From contig NZ_JACIBY010000020.1 of the NCBI RefSeq assembly GCF_014195535.1, positions 1-64,000 on the forward strand: 64,000 bases of DNA, read 5' to 3'. The position numbers and the translations under genes are program-made. A model generated the notes under the pieces. The model made no database searches and was not told where the DNA came from. It saw nothing but the letters and a program-made list of their open reading frames with translations. Positions within the stretch are counted from its first letter, which is position 1; the number at the start of each line of letters is the position of its first letter. Positions 42,501-49,700 of this stretch are shown piece after piece. This DNA is from Runella defluvii. GTDB lineage: Bacteria; Bacteroidota; Bacteroidia; Cytophagales; Spirosomataceae.

Positions 42501-42586
42501 TTCTCAACCCTGACGAGCCTTTCCGCAAAACCGACTACCTAACGGCTTGTCAGTTTTGTGATTTTAGGGAAATTTGTGGTCGATAA
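39581..42586 (+). CDS. AddB-like PD-(D/E)XK nuclease, 1001 aa
   Basis: The ATG at 39581 is preferred; a TTG two codons earlier is possible. The N-terminus (I-V-P-T-R-R-S-G-Y-F-L-K-R) is an inactive helicase-like domain as in AddB. Near residue 705 the chain has Y-L-K-C-S-L-Q-Y-Y-F-S-R-V-A-G, the first Cys of an iron-sulfur staple. The nuclease core has V-A-D-Y-K-T-G-K (about 860), and the final C-Q-F-C-D-F-R-E-I-C supplies the other three Cys. It should act with an AddA/RecB-like helicase in double-strand break repair, but no such gene lies nearby. A short N-S-K-P-Q-T-V-N-S-K repeat lies in the linker before the nuclease domain. Confidence 0.88.
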   Translation: MIESFLEKTARYIFSKHPDIRQLEQLSIIVPTRRSGYFLKRALAQCSAQPFLAPEVVAIDDFVADRCKIEIADNVSLLFELYDIFKQVDKNITFDRYLQWGSMLLRDFEQIDQYLIDADYLFDYITEAKALERWQVDWPNSNVSTQSDRLKAYFELFSNLKKVYFSFKKDLKERNRAFRGMAYRDLAENAVDVLLTADHSIKPRYYFVGFNALTAAEEKIIKTLVNAKQAETIWDCDYYYMRDNPLAEGGKFLRKYRDAAWSGEWKWSESHLLGTQKDIHVYAVPNASMQAKVAGELYQQWCAEGQGGSEQRPVGIVLADENLLVPMLNGLDESITDLNVTMGLTLRNSLLFTLIDSLFELQFTIAEFRSKDGRAIKIPKFNHRTVQKVLNHPFIRRYEFLALQQRDVSTETIIQVTIREIQQRNLVYLDPALLLEWGQQHPLFKTLFSRWDDNPHTVIRVFYDLIDILREVYKDTQNAIETEYLYLFYTLLKQLETTLSSEHVEKLNLRTFKAFLYELIRQTRIPFSGEPVSPLQIIGMLETRALDFERIIILSMNEGVFPLTKRQNSLIPFDIAKEAGLPVFSDQDAVMSYHFYRLLQRANDVHLVYVTDSNTYNGGEKSRFILQIEHELVPKANGTIKFTEHVVRFQEMDTSSVDMTEEVADTTPNSKPQTVNSKHTISNDWTVPKTPETLAFLRQNLTNGGLYATHLNQYLKCSLQYYFSRVAGVSEDEEVEERMGAADFGSWIHAVLERIDIEFLMDGKPISDAEIKAILREEFAKLFRGYDPESGINRLLYQVAEQTVLDFLKEQRQRDENLTVLATEQKLTATFDVPLSDGSLALKIAGKIDRVELLNNVIRVADYKTGKIEQLPKVTPDKLDHIMSSGDNSNHEKIRQLWIYQYLIYKQMLREKGLRLRGREFHLDAYEVTSGFYSLRNIKRGFIFNPLKFGDTQDAESYVEQSENYLRTFVVDKLLNPDEPFRKTDYLTACQFCDFREICGR

Positions 42587-42594
42587 ATCGCCTC

Positions 42595-42945
42595 TCAAGC
42601 AGCCTGTGTGAGCAATGCAGGTTGCTTGGCCCTTCGTCGGGCGACGGGTGCAGCAAAACCATCTTTTTGACGCACCAACCCATCGTGCCCCACGGAAGCA
42701 TGAAGTAGGTTGATAATACACCCCCGCCGAATGCGCACAAATGAGTTAGATAATTCTGTTTCAAAAAGCCCCAACGTTTTGGCTACAAGCATCGGTGGAT
42801 GCGCATTTATTACGATAAGGGTATAATTTCGACGCCCCTCCAAGCGAACAATTTCACTCAAAGGCACAAATACTTTTCCTCCAGTACATGGAAGACGTAA
42901 GCCAGCAACGCCTTTTTTGGTAAATGCAAGTTCATATACTTTCAT
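42595..42945 (-). CDS. LytTR DNA-binding protein without receiver, 116 aa
   Basis: The whole protein is one LytTR domain: V-P-L-S-E-I-V-R-L-E-G-R-R-N-Y-T-L-I, T-L-G-L-F-E-T-E-L and F-V-R-I-R-R-G-C-I-I-N-L matching the family's F-x-R-x-H-R-S-x-x-V-N. The His of that motif is Arg here. It has a basic C-terminal tail and no receiver or membrane part, so it cannot be switched by phosphorylation of its own chain. It converges with the AddB-like gene 8 bp away and is divergent from the exonuclease gene. Confidence 0.85.
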   Translation of the reverse strand: MKVYELAFTKKGVAGLRLPCTGGKVFVPLSEIVRLEGRRNYTLIVINAHPPMLVAKTLGLFETELSNSFVRIRRGCIINLLHASVGHDGLVRQKDGFAAPVARRRAKQPALLTQAA

Positions 42946-43073
42946 GAGTAGCAGGGAGTTAGTGAATAGTTGTACAAAGGTGCATGATTTGACTTCGGCT
43001 ATTCAAGGGGAAAACTACCCTTCACTTCCCGCAATTTTCCCGTATTTTTGCAGCTTAGTTTATATCCATCTAT

Positions 43074-43598
43074 ATGTTTGCCATTGTTGACATTGAAACC
43101 ACGGGCGGCGCTTACGCCACAAGCCGCATCACTGAAATTGCGATTATCCGCCACGATGGCACCCAAGTCATAGATTCTTACCAAAGCTTGGTCAATCCTG
43201 CCTGTTGGATTCCTAGTTTTATTACCCAACTGACGGGCATCGACAACGAGATGGTCAAAGATGCCCCTACTTTTGAAGAAATAGCCGACGAAGTACGCCG
43301 AATGACCCTCAATGCCGCCTTCGTAGCGCACAATGCCTCGTTCGATTATGGGTTTGTACAACGGGAATTCAACCGTTTGGATGAGTATTTCAAACGCGAT
43401 ACGTTGTGTACAGTGAAACTAAGTCGGAAAATTTTCCCTGGCTATAAGTCGTACAGTTTGGGCAACATTTGCCGCGACCTCCAAATCCGCCACGTCAACC
43501 ACCACCGCGCCATGGGCGACGCCTCCGCCACTACCCTATTGTTTGAGCAGCTTCTCCAAAATGACCACGCTGGCATTTTAAAAGACTGGCGCCCATAA
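43074..43598 (+). CDS. DEDDh 3'-5' exonuclease (DnaQ-like), 174 aa
   Basis: Exo I: I-V-D-I-E-T-T-G with D6 and E8. Exo II: F-V-A-H-N-A-S-F-D-Y-G-F. Exo III: H-R-A-M-G-D-A. These give the DEDDh catalytic set that binds two metal ions. The length corresponds to the exonuclease core of the DNA polymerase III epsilon subunit without the polymerase-binding tail. A GIY-YIG domain sometimes follows this core in Bacteroidota, but none is present here. It could proofread, trim RNA or process repair intermediates. Confidence 0.88.
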   Translation: MFAIVDIETTGGAYATSRITEIAIIRHDGTQVIDSYQSLVNPACWIPSFITQLTGIDNEMVKDAPTFEEIADEVRRMTLNAAFVAHNASFDYGFVQREFNRLDEYFKRDTLCTVKLSRKIFPGYKSYSLGNICRDLQIRHVNHHRAMGDASATTLLFEQLLQNDHAGILKDWRP

Positions 43599-43704
43599 GC
43601 GAGTGTTTTGAACTCCAATTTGGGACATTTTCGCCCTAGCGTCTCCGACGTACCCAAGAAAAAATGCGCCCTCTTGAACCATTTTACGCATCGGTCAGTT
43701 TTGT

Positions 43705-43720
43705 AAGTGATTACTCACTT
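43705..43720. promoter_or_regulatory. Palindrome AAGTGA-TTAC-TCACTT, likely TetR operator
   Basis: A perfect 6-bp inverted repeat with a 4-nt centre, 10 bp before the TetR start codon. Its position fits autorepression by the encoded regulator. Confidence 0.55.
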
Positions 43721-43730
43721 TTATTAAACA

Positions 43731-44270
43731 ATGACTGAAAAACAAGAGCTTATTTTGGTAACCGCCCTTCGGCTTTTTGCCGAAAAAGGGTTTGACACCA
43801 CCCCCACGAGCCTCATTGCCAAAGAAGCGGGCGTATCGGAAGGGTTAATTTTTCGCCATTTTACCAACAAAGACGGCCTCATGGACGCCATCGTCGCCAT
43901 GAGCGAAGAGCGGCTTAGCGCCAATGCCGAGCGTATTTTACAATTATCCAACCCCGTTGACCAAATCCACGCGACGCTCGAACTACCCGTTCAGCTTTTT
44001 CAGGAAGAGCGGGAGTTTTGGATGCTACAGTTTTCGCTCAAGTGGCAGAAAAAATACAAGAACCAAACCTACACCCCAAGTCCTGCGCACCTAAAAGTGA
44101 TACAAGCACTTACCGATGGTTTTCGGGCACTCGGATACGCACAACCCGAGCAAGAAGTTAAGATTTTGATGATGCTTTTAGACGGTTTTAGTCACCAACT
44201 TGCCCTTTCTCCGTCTCCAGAATACATTGAAACTACCCTCGCTTTTCTTAAAAGTAAATACCCCAACTAA
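43731..44270 (+). CDS. TetR-family regulator, 179 aa
   Basis: The N-terminal HTH is typical: I-L-V-T-A-L-R-L-F-A-E-K-G-F-D-T-T-P-T-S-L-I-A-K-E-A-G-V-S-E-G-L-I-F-R-H-F at about 7-44. The remainder is a helical ligand-binding domain. It starts just after a palindrome and is followed 9 bp later by a metallo-beta-lactamase-fold hydrolase, which it probably controls. No ligand can be inferred. Confidence 0.9.
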   Translation: MTEKQELILVTALRLFAEKGFDTTPTSLIAKEAGVSEGLIFRHFTNKDGLMDAIVAMSEERLSANAERILQLSNPVDQIHATLELPVQLFQEEREFWMLQFSLKWQKKYKNQTYTPSPAHLKVIQALTDGFRALGYAQPEQEVKILMMLLDGFSHQLALSPSPEYIETTLAFLKSKYPN

Positions 44271-44279
44271 CACCGACAA

Positions 44280-45386
44280 ATGTCTCGCAAATTCAAAAAA
44301 ACCATGATGACAACCCTTATTATTTTAGCCGCCCTCGCTTTGGGAGGTTATTTTTACCTGCAACAGCCGCAATTTGGGCGCAATCCTGAGGGAGCGCACC
44401 TTGAGAAAATCAAAAAATCATCTCATTACAAAGAAAAAGGCTTCCAAAATCAACACCTTACCCCCGACCTAGCCGAAGGCACTAGCTACTGGGATATTCT
44501 CAAAGCCTATTTTGTCAAAGTCGAAAATAAAGAACCTAGCCAGCCCCTCCCGTCGGTTAAAACCGATTTAAAAAACCTGCCCAACGATGTCCCTTCGGTG
44601 GTTTGGTTTGGGCATTCATCGTATTTTTTGAAGGTTGGAGGAAAAACTATTTTGGTGGACCCCGTTTTTAGTGGAAATGCCTCACCTGTTTCTTTTTTTG
44701 GGAGCAATTACGCAGGTAGTAACGTCTATTCTTTAGATGATTTTCCACCCATCGACCTCCTCATTATTTCACACGACCACTACGACCACCTCGACTACCC
44801 AACCGTCAAAGCCCTTCAACCCAAAGTAAAACAAGTGGTGACCTCACTTGGTGTAGGTTCGCACTTGCAGCATTGGGGTTATTCTCCTTCACAAATCAAT
44901 GAGTTAGACTGGTGGGAGAACACAACCATTGCCGATTCGTTAGAAATCACCGCCGCGCCCGCCCGCCATTTTTCGGGAAGAGGCATTAAACGTGCCCAAA
45001 CGTTTTGGTCGTCTTTTATTTTAAAAACACCCCAATACAACCTGTACCTTGGGGGAGATTCGGGCTACGACACCCATTTTAAAGAAATTGGCGAGAAATA
45101 CGGACCGTTTGACTTAGCGATTTTGGAATGTGGCCAGTACAACCAGATGTGGAAATACATTCACATGATGCCCGAAGAAGTAGCTCAAGCAGCCGTTGAA
45201 CTAAAAGCAAAAACACTTTTACCCGTTCACTGGGCCAAGTTTACTTTAGGTCTGCATCCGTGGATGGAACCCATCGAGCGTGTTACCAAAAAAGCACAAG
45301 AGCTAAACGTTCCAGTAACAACCCCTATGATTGGCGAAGTGGTAGAAATCAATCGCCATTATCCTAACAAGGCTTGGTGGAAATAA
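44280..45386 (+). CDS. Membrane-anchored MBL-fold hydrolase (NAPE-PLD/UlaG-like), 368 aa
   Basis: One N-terminal membrane helix (T-L-I-I-L-A-A-L-A-L-G-G-Y-F) anchors a metallo-beta-lactamase fold. The metal motif H-D-H-Y-D-H is near residue 164, a later His is in A-P-A-R-H-F-S-G-R, Asp is in G-G-D-S-G-Y-D, and a final His is in L-P-V-H-W-A-K-F. The V-W-F-G-H-S-S-Y strand and overall length resemble N-acyl-phosphatidylethanolamine phospholipase D-like proteins. Substrate is unknown; a lipid or lactone is plausible. It is co-transcribed with TetR. Confidence 0.85.
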   Translation: MSRKFKKTMMTTLIILAALALGGYFYLQQPQFGRNPEGAHLEKIKKSSHYKEKGFQNQHLTPDLAEGTSYWDILKAYFVKVENKEPSQPLPSVKTDLKNLPNDVPSVVWFGHSSYFLKVGGKTILVDPVFSGNASPVSFFGSNYAGSNVYSLDDFPPIDLLIISHDHYDHLDYPTVKALQPKVKQVVTSLGVGSHLQHWGYSPSQINELDWWENTTIADSLEITAAPARHFSGRGIKRAQTFWSSFILKTPQYNLYLGGDSGYDTHFKEIGEKYGPFDLAILECGQYNQMWKYIHMMPEEVAQAAVELKAKTLLPVHWAKFTLGLHPWMEPIERVTKKAQELNVPVTTPMIGEVVEINRHYPNKAWWK

Positions 45387-45409
45387 CCAACGGCGGCCCT
45401 GTTTTAACA

Positions 45410-45447
45410 AAAAAGTGCTTCTAAGTTTAAACCTAGAAGCACTTTTT
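45410..45447. terminator. Bidirectional terminator
   Basis: A perfect 14-bp stem (45410-45423 with 45434-45447) with A-runs and T-runs at its feet, between convergent MBL and NifU genes. Confidence 0.85.
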
Positions 45448-45491
45448 ATTTTTGCAAAGGGTTTGCAACTATCAAAACGAAGGCTTTTTCC

Positions 45492-45740
45492 TTAAAACGC
45501 AGGTGTTAAATTGAGGGCTTCTACTTTTTTGATTTCGGGTACCGATTTCAAAATAGCCTCTTCCAAGCCTGCCTTAAACGTCATTGAAGACATAGGACAA
45601 GCACTACAAGCACCCGTGAGCTCCAACATTACGGTCATCTCATCCGTAATTTCTTTCACTTTGACGTTGCCCCCATCCGCCTCCAAATACGGACGAATGC
45701 TATTGAGGGCATTTTCCACGCGTGATTTTAATTCTTCCAT
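45492..45740 (-). CDS. NifU C-terminal-domain protein, 82 aa
   Basis: A stand-alone NifU-like (Nfu) domain: I-R-P-Y-L-E-A-D-G-G-N-V at about 15-26 and the cluster-binding C-x-x-C in G-A-C-S-A-C-P (C45, C48). These proteins carry or deliver 4Fe-4S clusters. The Mrp-type ATPase gene is 74 bp upstream on the same strand, so the two likely work together in iron-sulfur cluster transfer. Confidence 0.93.
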   Translation of the reverse strand: MEELKSRVENALNSIRPYLEADGGNVKVKEITDEMTVMLELTGACSACPMSSMTFKAGLEEAILKSVPEIKKVEALNLTPAF

Positions 45741-45814
45741 GAATGTTTGTATTAACCTGTGATTAAAACGCTAATATGTACATTTTTTCATTGCCAATCA
45801 AGGTTCGGCGCTTT

Positions 45815-46921
45815 CTACACCCGAATCTCGACCTGTTTGGTTTTGGCCTGAGTCGCATTTCGAATTGCCACCTGCTGCGCCAAACTTTCGGCTGCTTCTT
45901 GGAAAGCCGCTTTTGTAATTTCATCTTCACTCAAAAACGCTGGGCGTCCTTCGTCCCCTCCTTCACGAATCCCCTGCACCAACGGAATTTGCCCAATGAC
46001 TGGCACATCAAACTTTGACGCAAGTTCTTTTCCTCCATCTTTTCCAAATAAGAAATACTTGTTGTTGGGAAGTTCGGCAGGGGTAAAATAGGCCATATTT
46101 TCAACGACCCCAAGCACAGGAACGTTGATTTGCGGCTGACGGAACATTGCCAAACCTTTGATGGCATCGGCCAAGGCAACTTTCTGAGGCGTTGTGACAA
46201 TCACCGCTCCCGTGACGGGCAATGCTTGCACCAACGTCAAGTGAATGTCACTTGTGCCTGGCGGCAGGTCAATCAACAAATAATCTAATTCGCCCCATTC
46301 TACATCACCAATCAACTGTCGCAACGCCGTACTTGCCATTGGGCCGCGCCAAACAGTGGCACTTTCGGCAGGCACTAAGAAGCCCATCGAAATGATTTTG
46401 ATTCCCCATTGCTGAATCGGCATCATCAGGTTGCGCCCATCGCGCGTCACAATGCGAGGCTGCATGTCTTCGGCGCCAAACATCACAGGCATCGAAGGTC
46501 CGTAAATATCCGCATCCAAAATACCCACTTTAGCCCCCGCGCGCAACAACGCCATGGCCAAATTGGCCGTCACTGTCGATTTTCCTACGCCTCCTTTGCC
46601 TGATGCTATGGCAATGATATTTTTAACTTGTGGCATCACGGGCCCGCCCGAACGAGTGGTTGTAATATCGGCGGTCATGTTTATATTGACCCGAATATGA
46701 TTGCCAAAAAACTTATGAATGGCATCCGTACAATCCTTGCGTATGAGTTCTTTCAACGGGCAAGCGGGGGTCGTTAGCACCACCGTAAAACTTACCAAGT
46801 CAATCCCTGTTTCTACGTCTCGAATCATGCCGAGCGTTACAAGGTCTTTTTTAAGATCTGGCTCTTGTACAGTACTGAGCGCTTGAAGTATTTTCTCTTT
46901 GTTAATCGTTAGGTCACCCAT
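45815..46921 (-). CDS. mrp: Mrp/ApbC-type iron-sulfur carrier ATPase, 368 aa
   Basis: An N-terminal MIP18/DUF59-like domain (about 8-80) contains T-P-A-C-P-L. The ParA/MinD-type NTPase follows, with the deviant Walker A G-K-G-G-V-G-K-S at 108-115, the switch region D-A-D-I-Y-G-P-S-M-P and L-L-I-D-L-P-P-G-T-S-D. These are the signatures of Mrp/Nbp35 scaffold proteins that load 4Fe-4S clusters onto targets. It forms a likely operon with the NifU gene downstream. Confidence 0.95.
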   Translation of the reverse strand: MGDLTINKEKILQALSTVQEPDLKKDLVTLGMIRDVETGIDLVSFTVVLTTPACPLKELIRKDCTDAIHKFFGNHIRVNINMTADITTTRSGGPVMPQVKNIIAIASGKGGVGKSTVTANLAMALLRAGAKVGILDADIYGPSMPVMFGAEDMQPRIVTRDGRNLMMPIQQWGIKIISMGFLVPAESATVWRGPMASTALRQLIGDVEWGELDYLLIDLPPGTSDIHLTLVQALPVTGAVIVTTPQKVALADAIKGLAMFRQPQINVPVLGVVENMAYFTPAELPNNKYFLFGKDGGKELASKFDVPVIGQIPLVQGIREGGDEGRPAFLSEDEITKAAFQEAAESLAQQVAIRNATQAKTKQVEIRV

Positions 46922-47044
46922 TGTAATGACGGTATCCCTAGTTCGGGTACACTTTTGCTATGATAGGACTGGTCAATTTTTTTAACTAACCCCAAAAGTA
47001 CAAGGAAAGTTTGCTAAACCCCTAACACCGCCCCTGAAAAGTAG

Positions 47045-47078
47045 ATTTGGCTCAGGTTACGAATAACCTGAGCCAAAT
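47045..47078. terminator. Long hairpin, likely terminator
   Basis: A perfect 15-bp stem (47045-47059 with 47064-47078) with a CGAA tetraloop. It lies 12 bp past the stop of the small membrane-protein gene. The flanking T-runs are short, so termination strength is uncertain. Confidence 0.6.
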
Positions 47079-47090
47079 TTTGCACCTACA

Positions 47091-47423
47091 CTATCCTGTT
47101 TTTTTTTCGGTATTTTGGGAAGACGGGCCTCTTGTAACCGTGCCATTCATGGTCAGCATTAATAAAATAAGTACCACAACATGTACGGTAGGAATCAGGC
47201 TAATTTTGAACGCCATCGAATAGTTATCCCGATAAAAAGCAATCCACGAAATGATTTGGCAAACCACGATGACCACAGGCAAAGCCACCGCCGTCCAAAA
47301 TACCCGCCACAAATGACTACTCTGCCCAGCATCAAAAATCATGGGGGAGGTCATTGCAGCAAGAATCGACGGGATAAGCCCTATCAGAAGGAGTACGTTC
47401 AGAATGATGGTTGCGATTTTCAT
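47091..47423 (-). CDS. Small three-helix membrane protein, 110 aa
   Basis: Three hydrophobic segments at about 5-25, 42-65 and 73-95, with a polar C-terminal tail (G-P-S-S-Q-N-T-E-K-K-T-G). It begins 3 bp after the stop of the cytochrome c-dehydrogenase gene, so the two form one transcript. I do not recognise the family. A role in the membrane environment of the dehydrogenase is possible but unproven. Confidence 0.7.
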   Translation of the reverse strand: MKIATIILNVLLLIGLIPSILAAMTSPMIFDAGQSSHLWRVFWTAVALPVVIVVCQIISWIAFYRDNYSMAFKISLIPTVHVVVLILLMLTMNGTVTRGPSSQNTEKKTG

Positions 47424-47426
47424 TTA

Positions 47427-48860
47427 TTATTTTTTCACGGGTACTAAACGAAATACAAAACCTGGGTCTTCTACTCCTACATAGATATAACCGTCGCGGC
47501 CCATTTGAACGTTACGCAAACGACCGAGGTTTTCGAGCAAAATCTCTTCTTTCACCACTTTTCCATTTTCCATTTTACAACGGTTGAGGTACTTAAAACG
47601 CAGCGAACCTACCAACAAATCGCCTTTCCAAGCAGGGTATTTATCGCCCGTCACAAACACCATCCCGCTCGGGCCAATCGACGGAATCCAATACAAATTC
47701 GGCTGTGCCATACCTTCTTTGGCCGTTAGTGGAGTCAACACCGTTCCGTCGTAATTGATACCGTACGAAATCGTAGGCCAGCCGTAGTTGACGTTTTTGC
47801 GAATGAGGTTCAACTCGTCGCCGCCGCGAGGGCCGTGTTCGTGTTCCCACATTTCGCCCGTCGTAGGGTGCATGGCCAAACCTTGCGGATTGCGATGTCC
47901 AAACGAATAAATCGACGCAATCGCTTTGTCTTGTTTGACGTACGGATTATCGGCAGGGATGCTTCCATCGTCATTGATTCGGTGAATTTTTCCACAGGCA
48001 TTTTCAACCGACTGCGGAAAGAGCGGCTGGTGCTGCCCACGATCACCCACGGATACAAACAAGAAACCATTGCGATCAAATTCCAATCGTGAACCATAAT
48101 GATGGCGCGTTTTTAAGTAAGGCAATGCCTCAAAAATCACTTTTTGGTCGGTCAGCATATTTCCCATGAGTCGGGCACGCATGACGGCCGTGGTAGAAAG
48201 TTTTGTTCCATCAACCGTTTTAAACGCCGAATAAGAGAAATAAATCAGTTGGTTTTGGGCAAATTTAGGGTGAAGTTCCACATCAAGTAGTCCTCCCTGA
48301 CCTTCAGCTAACACCTCAGGCCCGCCCGTTACTTTTTCCTTCTGTTTGTTTCTATCCACCCGATAAATACTACCGTTACGGTCGGTAATGAGCATATCAC
48401 CATCGGGCAAAAACGTCATTCCCCACGCGCTACTCAACCCACTGGCGATGGTGTCGAGTTTGACGGTCATATCTTCCGATGTAAAAATATTTGATTTAGG
48501 TTTTGACGCAAAGCTGTACTTGCTTGCTTTATCGAGTCCCTCCAAAACATAATCGGCTAAGGCGTCGATATCCTCTTTTTTGAGCGATTTTCCCCACGCA
48601 GGCATTCCATTGTCGGGGTAGCCATTGGTGATACTTTTGATTAAATCGTCCTTCGTTTTGCCATGTTTCCACTGGCGATCCACAAACATTTCTACTTTTT
48701 CGCCGTGGCAACCTGAGCAGAAATTTTTGTAGTTGTTGGCAGCCGTTTCAAAAGCGGCAGGGGTAGCCACATACTCGGTAGTGGGCTGAGGTTGGTGCAT
48801 CAGTTGGCTGGCCAAAATCACGGTTGCTGCCACTGAGCTAATCGCTGCGTATTTAAACAT
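47427..48860 (-). CDS. Cytochrome c / PQQ-type sugar dehydrogenase fusion, 477 aa
   Basis: A signal anchor is followed by a class I cytochrome c domain (about 35-115) with heme motif C-S-G-C-H at 48-52 and a likely axial Met in G-M-P-A-W-G-K. From about 130 on, a six-bladed beta-propeller of the glucose/sorbosone dehydrogenase family follows: L-S-S-A-W-G-M-T-F-L-P-D-G, G-Q-G-G-L-L-D-V-E-L-H-P and G-H-R-N-P-Q-G-L-A. It would oxidise a sugar or related alcohol in the periplasm and pass electrons through its own heme to the respiratory chain. Confidence 0.9.
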   Translation of the reverse strand: MFKYAAISSVAATVILASQLMHQPQPTTEYVATPAAFETAANNYKNFCSGCHGEKVEMFVDRQWKHGKTKDDLIKSITNGYPDNGMPAWGKSLKKEDIDALADYVLEGLDKASKYSFASKPKSNIFTSEDMTVKLDTIASGLSSAWGMTFLPDGDMLITDRNGSIYRVDRNKQKEKVTGGPEVLAEGQGGLLDVELHPKFAQNQLIYFSYSAFKTVDGTKLSTTAVMRARLMGNMLTDQKVIFEALPYLKTRHHYGSRLEFDRNGFLFVSVGDRGQHQPLFPQSVENACGKIHRINDDGSIPADNPYVKQDKAIASIYSFGHRNPQGLAMHPTTGEMWEHEHGPRGGDELNLIRKNVNYGWPTISYGINYDGTVLTPLTAKEGMAQPNLYWIPSIGPSGMVFVTGDKYPAWKGDLLVGSLRFKYLNRCKMENGKVVKEEILLENLGRLRNVQMGRDGYIYVGVEDPGFVFRLVPVKK

Positions 48861-49034
48861 GTTTGAAATAAATAGGGGTTGGTTTTTTGATGTAAATTAA
48901 GTAGAAATAACACAAAAGCAATATAGTGTTAGAAAAGGTAAACAAAGTCGTAGCGTCAATTGAGAAAGAGGCATTACTTTTGTAGCTTCAAAACAATCCA
49001 GCGGAGCTTTTTTTCAAAAGTTTCCATTTACGAA

Positions 49035-49694
49035 ATGACAGACATTGCAGTAATCTTTGACATGGACGGCGTTATTGCCGACACCAACCCCACTCACAAC
49101 ATCGCTTGGCGTAAATTTTTGGACCAATACGCCATCGTTCCCACCGAAGAAGAGCTCCAAAATCACATGTATGGCAAGCACAACAGCTACATTTTGAGCT
49201 ATTTTTTCAAAAAAAACGTAGAAGGAGCCGAACTCACTCAACTCCAATTTGAAAAAGAAGCGCTTTTCCGCGAGCTATATACTTCTATCGCCGAGCCTAT
49301 TTCTGGGCTTTTGCCTTTTTTGAAAGACCTCAAGCAAAATAACGTCAAAACGGGTATTGCCACTTCTGCCCCATTTGAAAACTTAGACATGATGGTGGAA
49401 CGCATTCCATTATTGGGACAAATAATGGAATCGATGCTCTCGGAAAGAGACGTTACTCAGCACAAACCCAACCCTGAAGTTTACCTCAAAAGCGCCGAAC
49501 GTTTGGGAATTTCTCCTGACCGCTGCGTGGTTTTTGAAGACTCAGTTTCGGGAGTAAAAGCAGGACTCGCCGCAGGCATGAAAGTGGTGGGTGTTACTAC
49601 CTCACATGGCCCGAATGAGCTTCCGCCTTGTAGTGCTTATATTGCCAATTACGATTCGTTGAACTTCGATTTCGTAAAACAATTGCTTTCTTAA
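49035..49694 (+). CDS. HAD phosphatase/beta-phosphoglucomutase-like, 219 aa
   Basis: The ATG at 49035 (MTDIAVIFDMDGVIADTNP) gives the normal HAD start; upstream in-frame codons to 48960 do not fit. The nucleophile and acid/base are D9 and D11, Thr is in I-A-T-S-A-P, Lys is in H-K-P-N-P-E-V-Y, and the acidic motif is V-F-E-D-S-V-S-G-V. The helical cap lies between residues 20 and 85. The family includes beta-phosphoglucomutase and small sugar-phosphate phosphatases. It is followed 6 bp later by a sugar-type MFS transporter. Confidence 0.9.
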   Translation: MTDIAVIFDMDGVIADTNPTHNIAWRKFLDQYAIVPTEEELQNHMYGKHNSYILSYFFKKNVEGAELTQLQFEKEALFRELYTSIAEPISGLLPFLKDLKQNNVKTGIATSAPFENLDMMVERIPLLGQIMESMLSERDVTQHKPNPEVYLKSAERLGISPDRCVVFEDSVSGVKAGLAAGMKVVGVTTSHGPNELPPCSAYIANYDSLNFDFVKQLLS

Positions 49695-49700
49695 TTTGGT

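Noticed and set aside
42597-42627. Hairpin at the convergent AddB-like/LytTR ends as a terminator
   Set aside because: It lies inside the LytTR coding sequence and has no T-run on either side.
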